From assembly GCA_963576725.1 (NCBI GenBank), contig OY755243.1, positions 38,053,243 to 38,117,242 on the forward strand: a stretch of DNA of 64,000 nucleotides. Direction: 5' to 3'. Source of the stretch: Azorinus chamasolen. Taxonomy: Eukaryota; Mollusca; Bivalvia; Cardiida; Solecurtidae. Positions 34,801-46,800 of this stretch are shown in pieces. Below the pieces are notes generated by a model. It was given only the letters and a program-made list of their open reading frames with translations, was not told the DNA's origin and did no database searches. How positions within the stretch are numbered: position 1 is the first letter of the stretch; every line of letters begins with the position of its first letter. The translations under genes were made by a program, and so were the position numbers.

Positions 34801-37800
34801 TGCTTTGGCAACAGTTGTAAACATAGGCGAACATCTCAAATGGACACACCCAAATGCCAACAAAGCCTAAATGGGCTTATCAGCACATTATGAAACCAAC
34901 CTTATATCGTCTCTTTCTGTTTGAACATTGGGGATTGACAGCGTAGTCCCAACCACCTTTGCAATAAATTTATTGCAAAACTGGTTGGGATGTAAAATGG
35001 GTCCAAATTCGTAGTGCAATTACTTGACAACCAGTTTTGCAATAAAAACCAGAATTGCAATAAACTTTTTCTGGATGAAACGAAGAAGTGATTGTTGCAT
35101 TTTGGGTAGTTGCTAATAGTTGCAAACATCTTAAATGGACATACTCGGATGGAATTAAAGCCCAAATGGGTTTATCAGTAAACTAGAAAAACAATCATTT
35201 ATCAGTGTTTTCTCTGTTTGAACATCGGCTGGATTGATAAATTAGTCGATTATAGGATTATATGTTTCAAAGGTAGTTGCAAACATCTTTTTAAAGCTAA
35301 TTCGGATAATATGGAAGCCTAATAGCCTTATCAGTCGTCTATGACATTGGCCCAAAACTACCTGTTCTGAACTTACATGTTCGAAAATTGACAGGAATGA
35401 TAACAATGTAGACGAGTTTGCCATAGTCTGCAAGATCAGACCCCTTTTCAAGAATTGCAAAATGTTTATTGCGAAACTGGTTGGGATGTAAAAAGTGACA
35501 TAATTTGTATTGCAATTATTTGACAACCAGTTTCGCAATAAAAACCAGAATTGCAATAAACTTTTCTACATTGGAGAAATGAGTTATTCATGTATCGGCG
35601 GCAGTTGTTAACAGACGCGAACATCTCAAATGGACACATCGCAATGCCAACAAAGCCTAAATGGGCTTATCAGCACATTATGAAACCAACCTTATATCGT
35701 CTCTTTCTGTTTGAACATTTGGGATTGACAGCGTAGTCCCAACCACTTTTGCAATAAATTTATTGCAAAACTGGTTGGGATGTAAAATGGGTCCAAATTC
35801 GTATTGCAATTACTTGACAACCACTTTTGCAATAAAAACCAGAATTGCAATAAACTTTTCTACATTGGAGAAATGAGTTATTCATGTATCGGCGGCAGTT
35901 GTTAACAGACGCGAACATCTCAAATGGATACACCGCAATGCCAACAAAGCCTAAATGGGCTTATCAGCACATTATGAAACCAACCTTATATCGTCTCTTT
36001 CTGTTTGAACATTGGGGATTGACAGCGTAGTCCCAACCACTTTTGCAATAAATTTATTGCAAAACTGGTTGGGATGTAAAATGGGTCCAAATTCGTATTG
36101 CAATTACTTGACAACCACTTTTGCAATAAAAACCAGAATTGCAATAAACTTTTCTACATTGGAGAAATGAGTTGTTCATGTATCGGCGGCAGTTGTTAAC
36201 AGACGCGAACATCTCAAATGGATACACCGCAATGCCAACAAAGCCTAAATGGGCTTATCAGCACATTATGAAACCAACCTTATATCGTCTCTTTCTGTTT
36301 GAACATTGGGGATTGACAGCGTAGTCCCAACCACTTTTATTGCAAAACTGGTTGGGATGTAAAATGGGTCCAAATTCGTATTGCAATTATTTGACAACCA
36401 CTTTTGCAATAAAAACCAGAATTTCAATAAACTTTTCTACATAGGAGAAATGAGTTATTCATGTATCGGCGGCAGTTGTTAACAGACGCGAACATCTCAA
36501 ATGGACACATCGCAATGCCAACAAAGCCTAAATGGGCTTATCAGTACATTATGAAACCAACCTTATATCGTCTCTTTCTGTTTGAACATTGGGGATTGAC
36601 AGCGTAGTCCCAACCACTTTTGCAATAAATTTATTGCAAAACTGGTTGGGATGTAAAATTGGTCCAAATTCGTATTGCAATTACTTGACAACCAGTTTTG
36701 CAATAAAAACCAGAATTGCAATAAACTTTTTCTGGATGAAACAAAGAAGTGACTGTTGCATTTCGGGTAGTTGCTAATGGTTGCAAACATCTTAATAGGA
36801 CATATCCGGATGCAATTAAAGCCCAAATGGGCTTATCAATAAACTAGAAAACCAATCATTTATCAGTGTTTTCTCTGTTTGAACATCGGCTGGATTGATA
36901 AATTAGTCGATTATAGGATTATTTGTTTCAAAGGTAGTTGCAAACATCTTTTTAAAGCTAATTCGGATAATGTGGAAGTCTAATAGGCTTATCAGTCATC
37001 TATGACATTGGCCAAAAAGTACCTGTTCTGAACTTACATGTTCGAAATTTGACAGGAATAATAACAATGAAGACGAGTTTGCCATAGTCTGCTAGATCAG
37101 ACACCTTTTCAAGAATTACAAAATGTTTATTGCGAAACTGGTTGGGATGTAAAAAGTTATATAATTTGTATTGCAATTGTTCGACAACCAGTTTCGCAAT
37201 AAAACCCAGAATTGCAATAAACTTTTCTTCATTGGAGAAATGAGTTATTCGTGCTTTGGCAACAGTTGTAAACATAGGCGAACATCTCAAATGGACACAC
37301 CCAAATGCCAACAAAGCCTAAATGGGCTTATCAGCACATTATGAAACCAACCTTATATCGTCTCTTTCTGTTTGAACATTGGGGATTGACAGCGTAGTCC
37401 CAACCACTTTTGCAATAAATTTATTGCGAAACTGGTTGAGATGTAAAAAGTGTCTAAATTCGTACTGCAATTACTTGACAACCAGTTTTGCAATAAAAAC
37501 CAGAATTGCAATAAAAACTATGTTCTATAGAAAACTGGCCTCCCCTGGGGTGGGCTTTATTTCGTAGCATGACTTGACTGAAATTAGCACACAGTTTGGA
37601 TTCTGATCTGACGCATACCTGTATGTTACTTCATATGTGGTTTGTACATAAGTTAATTGTAAGATTGATATGCATTAACCCTTTCCTCCATAAAACGCCT
37701 TTCTACGCCTCTGTAACAGCCACTTTATGAAACCATTGTGATAAATAGAGCATTTGCTCCATATGAGTAAATGCTCTATTTATCACAATGGTTTCAAATC

Positions 37801-40800
37801 TACGCAATTCTGAAATTTTCCGTTTCTCTAATTCATGCTCCTTATCAGTAGATTTATTCAAAGAGGTAGGATCTGAAAATAGTCTATGAGGGAATGGGTT
37901 AAAAACAGTGTGAATAAACAGACACTAATTCTGAAGCAGACAACTGTATAGAGTTTTGACCAGGAAATTGACCTCTCCAGTGATTGCATAACACAGACTG
38001 AGTAGCTGGAGTCCTTCTGGCTCAGTGGAACCTTTATAGTGTAATAGTCTATTTTAAAGTATAACAAACAGGGAAGGGCCAATTTTAACCTCAGAACTAT
38101 GATAATAACAAATTTCTATAAGGTATATTAGGTAAATCTATACACCAAATATCTAAGCTCTGTGACATGTAGTTTTTGACAAGAAGATACTTAAAGTTTT
38201 CCCCATGCTACTTGTACAGAATAACAGTCAGCTAGAGAAAACTGGCCACCCCTGGGACCGTTGCGGGGCCAATTTTGACTCCAGGGACATAATTTATATA
38301 ATTTTTGTAGAGGACCGATAGGTGATGCTATGTGCTAAAGATGAAAGCTGAGAACCCTGTAGATTCAGAGGAGAAGACTTTTAAAGGTTCAAATTGTTGA
38401 CGACGCACGGCGCACGACACACACCGCACGACGCACAACAAACGCCGACAGACGACGGACACCAGGCGATCACAAAAGCTCACCCTGAGCACTTTGTGCT
38501 CTGGTGAGCTAAAAATGCGAACATCTTGATAGGACACATCCGAATGCCAACAAAGTCTAAATGGGCTTATCAGCCAATTACGTAATCAACCGTATATAAT
38601 GTTTTTCTGTGTTGAGGATTCGCTGGTCGTTAGTATGTTTGGTAGCTTCTTCATTTGCAAATATCTTATGATAACAAAACCTAGAATAGGTTATCAACAC
38701 AAACCGGAACTGACCAAATGTGATCATTTACATATTTGCCCATTATTATCTCAATGAAGACAATATTCCAAAAAAGGAATTAATATAATATATAAATACT
38801 TGAATACTTGAATGATTACTTTAATTATTACAAGAAAAAGTCAGTTTGTATGGAAGTTACAAAGTGAAATAGTGCATGCAAATTGTAACTAATATAAGCA
38901 TTGAAATTATATTATTATACCATTAATACACTTAAACAATGTATGTTAACACTCTTTGAAAAATAACGACTTTGAACCCTTTCCTGCATAAATGCGCCTT
39001 TCTCCGCATTTACAAACAGAGTAGAATTAGATCAGATAGCTCTCGTGGGGGCCATCTGATCAGGGTCTGTTCTGTTTGCTTATGGAATGAAATATATATG
39101 ATTCTATAGTTCCTACAGTTTAATATGCCATTGTTAAAATTAATCTAATTATTATTCATGATGCCATTATTTCTTACATAAATATTCACTGAGTTAAGGA
39201 TAAACACGATCATTTCGGAATAGATTGAAAACAGTTTTATGACTGACTAGAGTTCACACTGTTGACCGTACACCGTGCTTTTGTTACATTTATATACATG
39301 TAAATAATAATGATATCCTGAATAATAATTATATTAATTTTATACGGATACATTAACACAGATTTTGGGCATAGCAAATACTCTGGAATCAGATCTATAT
39401 TATAACATAAATATATGCCAAATATTAAAGCTGGAAATCTGCCAGTTTCAGAGAAGATTTTCAAAGTTTTCACTATATGTTTCTATAGATAACAAGGCCC
39501 CCTGGGGTGGGACCAATTTTGACCCCAGGGACATAATTTATATACCTTTTGTAGAGGACTTAACTATGATGGTAAGTGCCAAATATGAAACCTGACAACC
39601 CTGTATATTCAGAGGAGAAGATTTTTAAATGTTCAAATTGTTGACGACTGACGGCACACGACGGACACCGCACGACGCAAGCTGACGGAGAATGGAAACC
39701 AAGCGATCACAAAAGCTCACCCTGAGCACGTTCTGGTGAGCTAAAATGGATGTTATTGCGACACACTCGTGTTTTTCTGATAAGGCTATTAATTTTTCAT
39801 ATTATCCGAATTAGCTTTAAAAAAGACCTTAGATCCAGCTTTTTTAAATATAGAAAACATTGAAATACATTTGTTGGAGTGGTGGTCCAGTGGTAGGAGG
39901 TTAGACTTGGGATCGGAGGGTCCCCGGTTCGAATCTTGCCATCGGGCTATCATATATTTTCTGAACAATAAATGCATCCCACGATTAATACTCTCCACCC
40001 AGGTGTATAAATGGGTTCCTGTGAGGGAAATAAGCTGCATTGGGCGCTGAATGTTAATGGCCGACATATAACCCAGTGCTAAGGGGTAAATTGTGAAGTC
40101 GGGAGAATATGTACATGTATATAGTTCATAACATTACACCTCACTTTTACCTTTACATGTACATGTATATAGTTGGTTTCCAAAAGTTACTTATAAGATT
40201 TATCCTACTACCAGGTTTGCAACTATTAGCAAGTATCCGAAATGCAACAGTAACTTCTTTGTTTCATCCAGAAAAGTTTATTGCAATTCTGTTTTTTATT
40301 GCAAAACTGGTTGTCAAGTAATTGCAGTACGAATATGGACCCATTTTACATCTCAACCAGTTTCGCAATAAATTTATTGCAAAAGTGGTTGGGACTACGC
40401 TGTCAATCCCCAATGTTCAAACAGAAAGAGACGATATAAGGTTGGTTTCATAATGTGCTGATAAGCCCATTTAGGCTTTGTTGGCATTGCGATGTGTCCA
40501 TTTGAGATGTTCGCGTCTGTTAACAACTGCCGCGGATACATGAATAACTCATTTCTCCAATGTAGAAAAGTTTATTGCAATTCTGGTTTTTATTGCAAAA
40601 GTGGTTGTCAAGTAATTGCAATACGAATTTGGACCCATTTTACATCCCAACCAGTTTTGCAATAAATTTATTGCAAAAGTGGTTGGGACTACGCTGTCAA
40701 TCCCCAATGTTCAAACAGAAAGAGACGATATAAGGTTGGTTTCATAATGTGCTGATAAGCCCATTTAGGCTTTGTTGGCATTGCGATGTGTCCATTTGAG

Positions 40801-43800
40801 ATGTTCGCGTCTGTTAACAACTGCCGCGGATACATGAATAACTCATTTCTCCAATGTAGAAAAGTTTATTGCAATTCTGGTTTTTATTGCAAAAGTGGTT
40901 GTCAAGTAATTGCAATACGAATTTGGACCCATTTTACATCCCAACCAGTTTTGCAATAAATTTATTGCAAAAGTGGTTGGGACTACGCTGTCAATCCCCA
41001 ATGTTCAAACAGAAAGAGACGATATAAGGTTGGTTTCATAATGTGCTGATAAGCCCATTTAGGCTTTGTTGGCATTGCGGTGTATCCATTTGAGATGTTC
41101 GCGTCTGTTAACAACTGCCGCCGATACATGAATAACTCATTTCTCCAATGTAGAAAAGTTTATTGCAATTCTGGTTTGTATTGCAAAAGTGGTTGTCAAG
41201 TAATTGCAATACGAATTTGGACCCATTTTACATCCCAACCAGTTTTGCAATAAATTTATTGCAAAAGTGGTTGGGACTACGCTGTCAATCCCCAATGTTC
41301 AAACAGAAAGAGACGATATAAGGTTGGTTTCATAATGTGCTGATAAGCCCATTTAGGCTTTGTTGGCATTGCGATGTATCCATTTGAGATGTTCGCGTCT
41401 GTTAACAACTGCCGCCGATACATGAATAACTCATTTCTCCAATGTAGAAAAGTTTATTGCAATTCTGGTTTGTATTGCAAAAGTGGTTGTCAAGTAATTG
41501 CAATACGAATTTGGACCCATTTTACATCCCAACCAGTTTTGCAATAAATTTATTGCAAAAGTGGTTGGGACTACGCTGTCAATCCCCAATGTTCAAACAG
41601 AAAGAGACGATATAAGGTTGGTTTCATAATGTGCTGATAAGCCCATTTAGGCTTTGTTGGAATTGCGGTGTATCCATTTGAGATGTTCGCGTCTGTTAAC
41701 AACTGCCGCCGAGACATGAATAACTCATTTCTCCTATGTAGAAAAGTTTATTGCAATTCTGGTTTTTATTGCAAAAGTGGTTGTCAAGTAATTGCAATAC
41801 GAATTTGGACCCATTTTACATCCCAACCAGTTTTGCAATAAATTTATTGCAAAAGTGGTTGGGACTACGCTGTCAATCCCCAATGTTCAAACAGAAAGAG
41901 ACGATATAAGGTTGGTTTCATAATGTGCTGATAAGCCCATTTAGGCTTTGTTGGCATTGCGATGTGTCCATTTGAGATGTTCGCGTCTGTTAACAACTGC
42001 CGCCGATACATGAATAACTCATTTCTCCAATGTAGAAAAGTTTATTGCAATTCTGGTTTGTATTGCAAAAGTGGTTGTCAAGTAATTGCAATACGAATTT
42101 GGACCCATTTTACATCCCAACCAGTTTTGCAATAAATTTATTGCAAAAGTGGTTGGGACTACGCTGTCAATCCCCAATGTTCAAACAGAAAGAGACGATA
42201 TAAGGTTGGTTTCATAATGTGCTGATAAGCCCATTTAGGCTTTGTTGGAATTGCGGTGTATCCATTTGAGATGTTCGCGTCTGTTAACAACTGCCGCCGA
42301 GACATGAATAACTCATTTCTCCTATGTAGAAAAGTTTATTGCAATTCTGGTTTTTATTGCAAAAGTGGTTGTCAAGTAATTGCAATACGAATTTGGACCC
42401 ATTTTACATCCCAACCAGTTTTGCAATAAATTTATTGCAAAAGTGGTTGGGACTACGCTGTCAATCCCAAATGTTAAACAGAAAGAGACGATATAAGGTT
42501 GGTTTCATAATGTGCTGATAAGCCCATTTAGGCTTCGGTGGCATTTGGATGTGTCCATTTGAGATGTTCCCACCTGTTTACAACTGCCGCCGATACATGA
42601 ATAACTCATTTCTCCAATGTAGAAAAGTTTATTGCAATTCTGGTTTTTATTGCGAAACTGGTTGTCAAATAATTGCAATACAAATTATGTCACTTTTTAC
42701 ATCCCAACCAGTTTCGCAATAAACATTTTGCAATTCTTGAAAAGGGGTCTGATCTTGCAGACTATGGCAAACGCGTCTACATTGTTATCATTCCTGTCAA
42801 TTTTCGAACATGTAAGTTCAGAACAGGTAGTTTTGGGCCAATGTCATAGATGACTGATAAGGCTATTAGGCTTCCATATTATCCGAATTAGCTTTAAAAA
42901 GATGTTTGCAACTACCTTTGAAACAAATAATCTATAATCGACTAATTTATCAATCCAGCCGATGTTCAAACAGAGAAAACACTGATAAATGATTGGTTTT
43001 CTAGTTTACTGATAAGCCCATTTGGGCTTTAATTCCATCCGAGTATGTCCTATTAAGATGTTTGCAACTATTAGCAACTACCCAAAATGCAACAATCACT
43101 TCTTCGTTTCATCCAGAAAATGTTTATTGCAATTCTGGTTTTTATTGCAAAACTGGTTGTCAAGTAATTGCAATACGAATTTGGACCCATTTTACATCCC
43201 AACCAGTTTTGCAATAAATTTATTGCAAAAGTGGTTGGGACTACGCTGTCAATCCCCAATGTTCAAACAGAAAGAGACGATATAAGGTTGGTTTCATAAT
43301 GTGCTGATAAGCCCATTTAGGCTTTGTTGGCATTGCGATGTGTCCATTTGAGATGTTCGCGTCTGTTAACAACTGCCGCGGATACATGAATAACTCATTT
43401 CTCCAATGTAGAAAAGTTTATTGCAATTCTGGTTTTTATTGCAAAAGTGGTTGTCAAGTAATTGCAATACGAATTTGGACCCATTTTACATCCCAACCAG
43501 TTTTGCAATAAATTTATTGCAAAAGTGGTTGGGACTACGCTGTCAATCCCCAATGTTCAAACAGAAAGAGACGATATAAGGTTGGTTTCATAATGTGCTG
43601 ATAAGCCCATTTAGGCTTTGTTGGCATTGCGATGTGTCCATTTGAGATGTTCGCGTCTGTTAACAACTGCCGCGGATACATGAATAACTCATTTCTCCAA
43701 TGTAGAAAAGTTTATTGCAATTCTGGTTTTTATTGCAAAAGTGGTTGTCAAGTAATTGCAATACGAATTTGGACCCATTTTACATCCCAACCAGTTTTGC

Positions 43801-46800
43801 AATAAATTTATTGCAAAAGTGGTTGGGACTACGCTGTCAATCCCCAATGTTCAAACAGAAAGAGACGATATAAGGTTGGTTTCATAATGTGCTGATAAGC
43901 CCATTTAGGCTTTGTTGGCATTGCGGTGTATCCATTTGAGATGTTCGCGTCTGTTAACAACTGCCGCCGATACATGAATAACTCATTTCTCCAATGTAGA
44001 AAAGTTTATTGCAATTCTGGTTTTTATTGCAAAAGTGGTTGTCAAGTAATTGCAATACGAATTTGGACCCATTTTACATCCCAACCAGTTTTGCAATAAA
44101 TTTATTGCAAAAGTGGTTGGGACTACGCTGTCAATCCCCAATGTTCAAACAGAAAGAGACGATATAAGGTTGGTTTCATAATGTGCTGATAAGCCCATTT
44201 AGGCTTTGTTGGCATTGCGATGTGTCCATTTGAGATGTTCGCGTCTGTTAACAACTGCCGCCGATACATGAATAATTCATTTCTCCAATGTAGAAAAGTT
44301 TATTGCAATTCTGGTTTGTATTGCAAAAGTGGTTGTCAAGTAATTGCAATACGAATTTGGACCCATTTTACATCCCAACCAGTTTTGCAATAAATTTATT
44401 GCAAAAGTGGTTGGGACTACGCTGTCAATCCCCAATGTTCAAACAGAAAGAGACGATATAAGGTTGGTTTCATAATGTGCTGATAAGCCCATTTAGGCTT
44501 TGTTGGCATTGCGGTGTATCCATTTGAGATGTTCGCGTCTGTTAACAACTGCCGCCGAGACATGAATAACTCATTTCTCCAATGTAGAAAAGTTTATTGC
44601 AATTCTGGTTTTTATTGCAAAAGTGGTTGTCAAGTAATTGCAATACGAATTTGGACCCATTTTACATCCCAACCAGTTTTGCAATAAATTTATTGCAAAA
44701 GTGGTTGGGACTACGCTGTCAATCCCAAATGTTAAACAGAAACAGACGATATAAGGTTGGTTTCATAATGTGCTGATAAGCCCATTTAGGCTTCGGTGGC
44801 ATTTGGATGTGTCCATTTGAGATGTTCCCACCTGTTTACAACTGCCGCCGATACATGAATAACTCATTTCTCCAATGTAGAAAAGTTTATTGCAATTCTG
44901 GTTTTTATTGCGAAACTGGTTGTCAAATAATTGCAATACAAATTATGTCACTTTTTACATCCCAACCAGTTTCGCAATAAACATTTTGCAATTCTTGAAA
45001 AGGGGTCTGATCTTGCAGACTATGGCAAACGCGTCTACATTGTTATCATTCCTGTCAATTTTCGAACATGTAAGTTCAGAACAGGTAGTTTTGGGCCAAT
45101 GTCATAGATGACTGATAAGGCTATTAGGCTTCCATATTATCCGAATTAGCTTTAAAAAGATGTTTGCAACTACCTTTGAAACAAATAATCCTATAATCGA
45201 CTAATTTATCAATCCAGCCGATGTTCAAACAGAGAAAACACTGATAAATGATTGGTTTTCTAGTTTACTGATAAGCCCATTTGGGCTTTAATTCCATCCG
45301 AGTATGTCCTATTAAGATGTTTGCAACTATTAACAACTACCCAAAATGCAACAATCACTTCTTCGTTTCATCCAGAAAATGTTTATTGCAATTCTGGTTT
45401 TTATTGCAAAACTGGTTGTCAAGTAATTGCAATACGAATTTGGACCCATTTTACATCCCAACCAGTTTTGCAATAAATTTATTGCAAAAGTGGTTGGGAC
45501 TACGCTGTCAATCCCCAATGTTCAAACAGAAAGAGACGATATAAGGTTGGTTTCATAATGTGCTGATAAGCCCATTTAGGCTTTGTTGGCATTTGGGTGT
45601 GTCCATTTGAGATGTTCGCCTATGTTTACAACTGTTGCCAAAGCACGAATAACTCATTTCTCCAATGTAGAAAAGTTTATTGCAATTCTGGTTTTTATTG
45701 CAAAAGTGGTTGTCAAGTAATTGCAATACGAATTTAGACGCTTTTTACATCTCAACCATCTTCGCAATAAACATTTTGTAATTCTTGAAAAGGTGTCTGA
45801 TCTAGTAGACTATGGCAAATTGGTCTTCATTGTTATCATTACTGTCAAATTTCAATTATATATTAAGTTCAGAACAGGTAGTTTTTGGCAAGTTCATGGT
45901 TGGCAGATAAGCCCATTAGGCTTCCATATTATCCGAATTAGCTTTAAAAAGTAAAGTTCAACAACTTTCAAAACAAACAATCATATAATTGACTAGTCTA
46001 TCAACCCATCCAGTGTTTAAAAAGAGAAAACACTGATATATGGTTGTTTTCCTAATTTACTGATAAGCCCATTTGGGCTTTGTTTTCGTCCGGGCATGTC
46101 ATGTAAAGTTGTTTGCAACTACCCGAAATGCAACGGTAACCTAATTCTTAAATCTAGAAAAATTTATTGCAATTCTGGTTTTTATTGCAAAAGTGGTTGT
46201 CAAGTAATTGCAATACGAATTTGGACCCATTTTACATCCCAACCAGTTTCGCAATAAATTTATTGCAATTCTGGTTATTATTGCAAAAGTGGTTGTAACA
46301 AAGCTCATATTGGAAATTTCTGCATTACTTTTGCCCTGCATTGAATAACCATCTAGATTTTAAAATGTCTAAGTCCAATTAGTAAATGGTCGCTCTATCC
46401 TTTCCTTCATATAAATGATTTTTTTCGCATTTCCAAACAGAATTCTACATATGTCATTATAAAACATTAGCTAATAAATATTCATGACGTTAGTATTTCT
46501 TACATAAATATTCGACAGTGAAATAGTTAAGACAGGCTCTTACTGTACTTCGTATTTGGCAAAATATGTTTTCCGTAAATAGATGCAAACAAATACTGAA
46601 CAAGCTAAAGGTTACGGGTGATATAAAAGTTATCCTAACAATAACCCAACAATTGCGACTTTTAACAATTCCAACATATGTTACTTTTGTAATTACATGA
46701 TATGGAAATGCCCAGTGCAATAATTGCTCCCACAATACACGTGGCAATATGACACTCCTACACACAGACTGTGTTCGAAATACATTGTGTTCTGTAGTAT

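Larger units (their letters stand above)
37517..40190. other. Core of the foldback: arm remnants split by other elements
   Basis: In order: a 45-base piece of the family G repeat (37517-37562), unassigned sequence, a family C palindrome (37675-37902), unassigned, a G repeat (about 38070-38513), an arm remnant (38516-38725, e.g. CTAAATGGGCTTATCAGC), unassigned, a family A MITE (38973-39205), a G repeat (39395-39745), an arm remnant (39775-39835, ATTATCCGAATTAGCTTT) and a SINE (39870-40100). No coding region is seen. Confidence 0.65.
34136..46300. mobile_element. 12.2-kb foldback element with 294-bp tandem-repeat arms
   Basis: Its termini TGTTACAACCACTTTTGCAA (34136) and the exact inverse ending at 46300 are flanked by a 6-base duplication AAGCTC (34130-34135 and 46301-46306). 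The outer 0.5 kb of the two arms is nearly identical in inverse orientation, apart from one small indel near 34320/46112. Both arms are built from related tandem units; the centre (about 37517-40190) is a mix of arm remnants and other repeats. No transposase or other long reading frame is present; all ORFs in it are repeats of the same non-coding unit. It therefore looks like a non-autonomous foldback element, or a satellite mobilised as one. It sits in intron 2 of the CAP gene. Confidence 0.8.
40191..46300 (-). repeat. Right arm of the foldback (inverse of the left arm)
   Basis: The inverse marker GGGACTACGCTGTCAATC occurs at 40391, 40685, 40979, 41273, 41567, 41861, 42155, 42449, 43237, 43531, 43825, 44119, 44413, 44707 and 45496. 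Short steps are all 294 bases; long steps are 788 and 789. The arm starts near 40205 (TTTGCAACTATTAGCAA) and is nearly twice as long as the left arm. Confidence 0.85.

Noticed and set aside
39876..39955. Functional tRNA gene
   Set aside because: It has A- and B-box words but no complete cloverleaf, and a SINE body follows directly.
40391..45500. Regular 294-bp repeats as a CRISPR-like array
   Set aside because: Units are contiguous and lack variable spacers, the DNA is animal, and there are no cas-like genes.
42632..45544. Repeated ORFs of 73 and 87 codons inside the foldback arms
   Set aside because: They are the same arm sequence read in chance frames on both strands; there is no known domain and the amino acid bias follows the DNA repeat.
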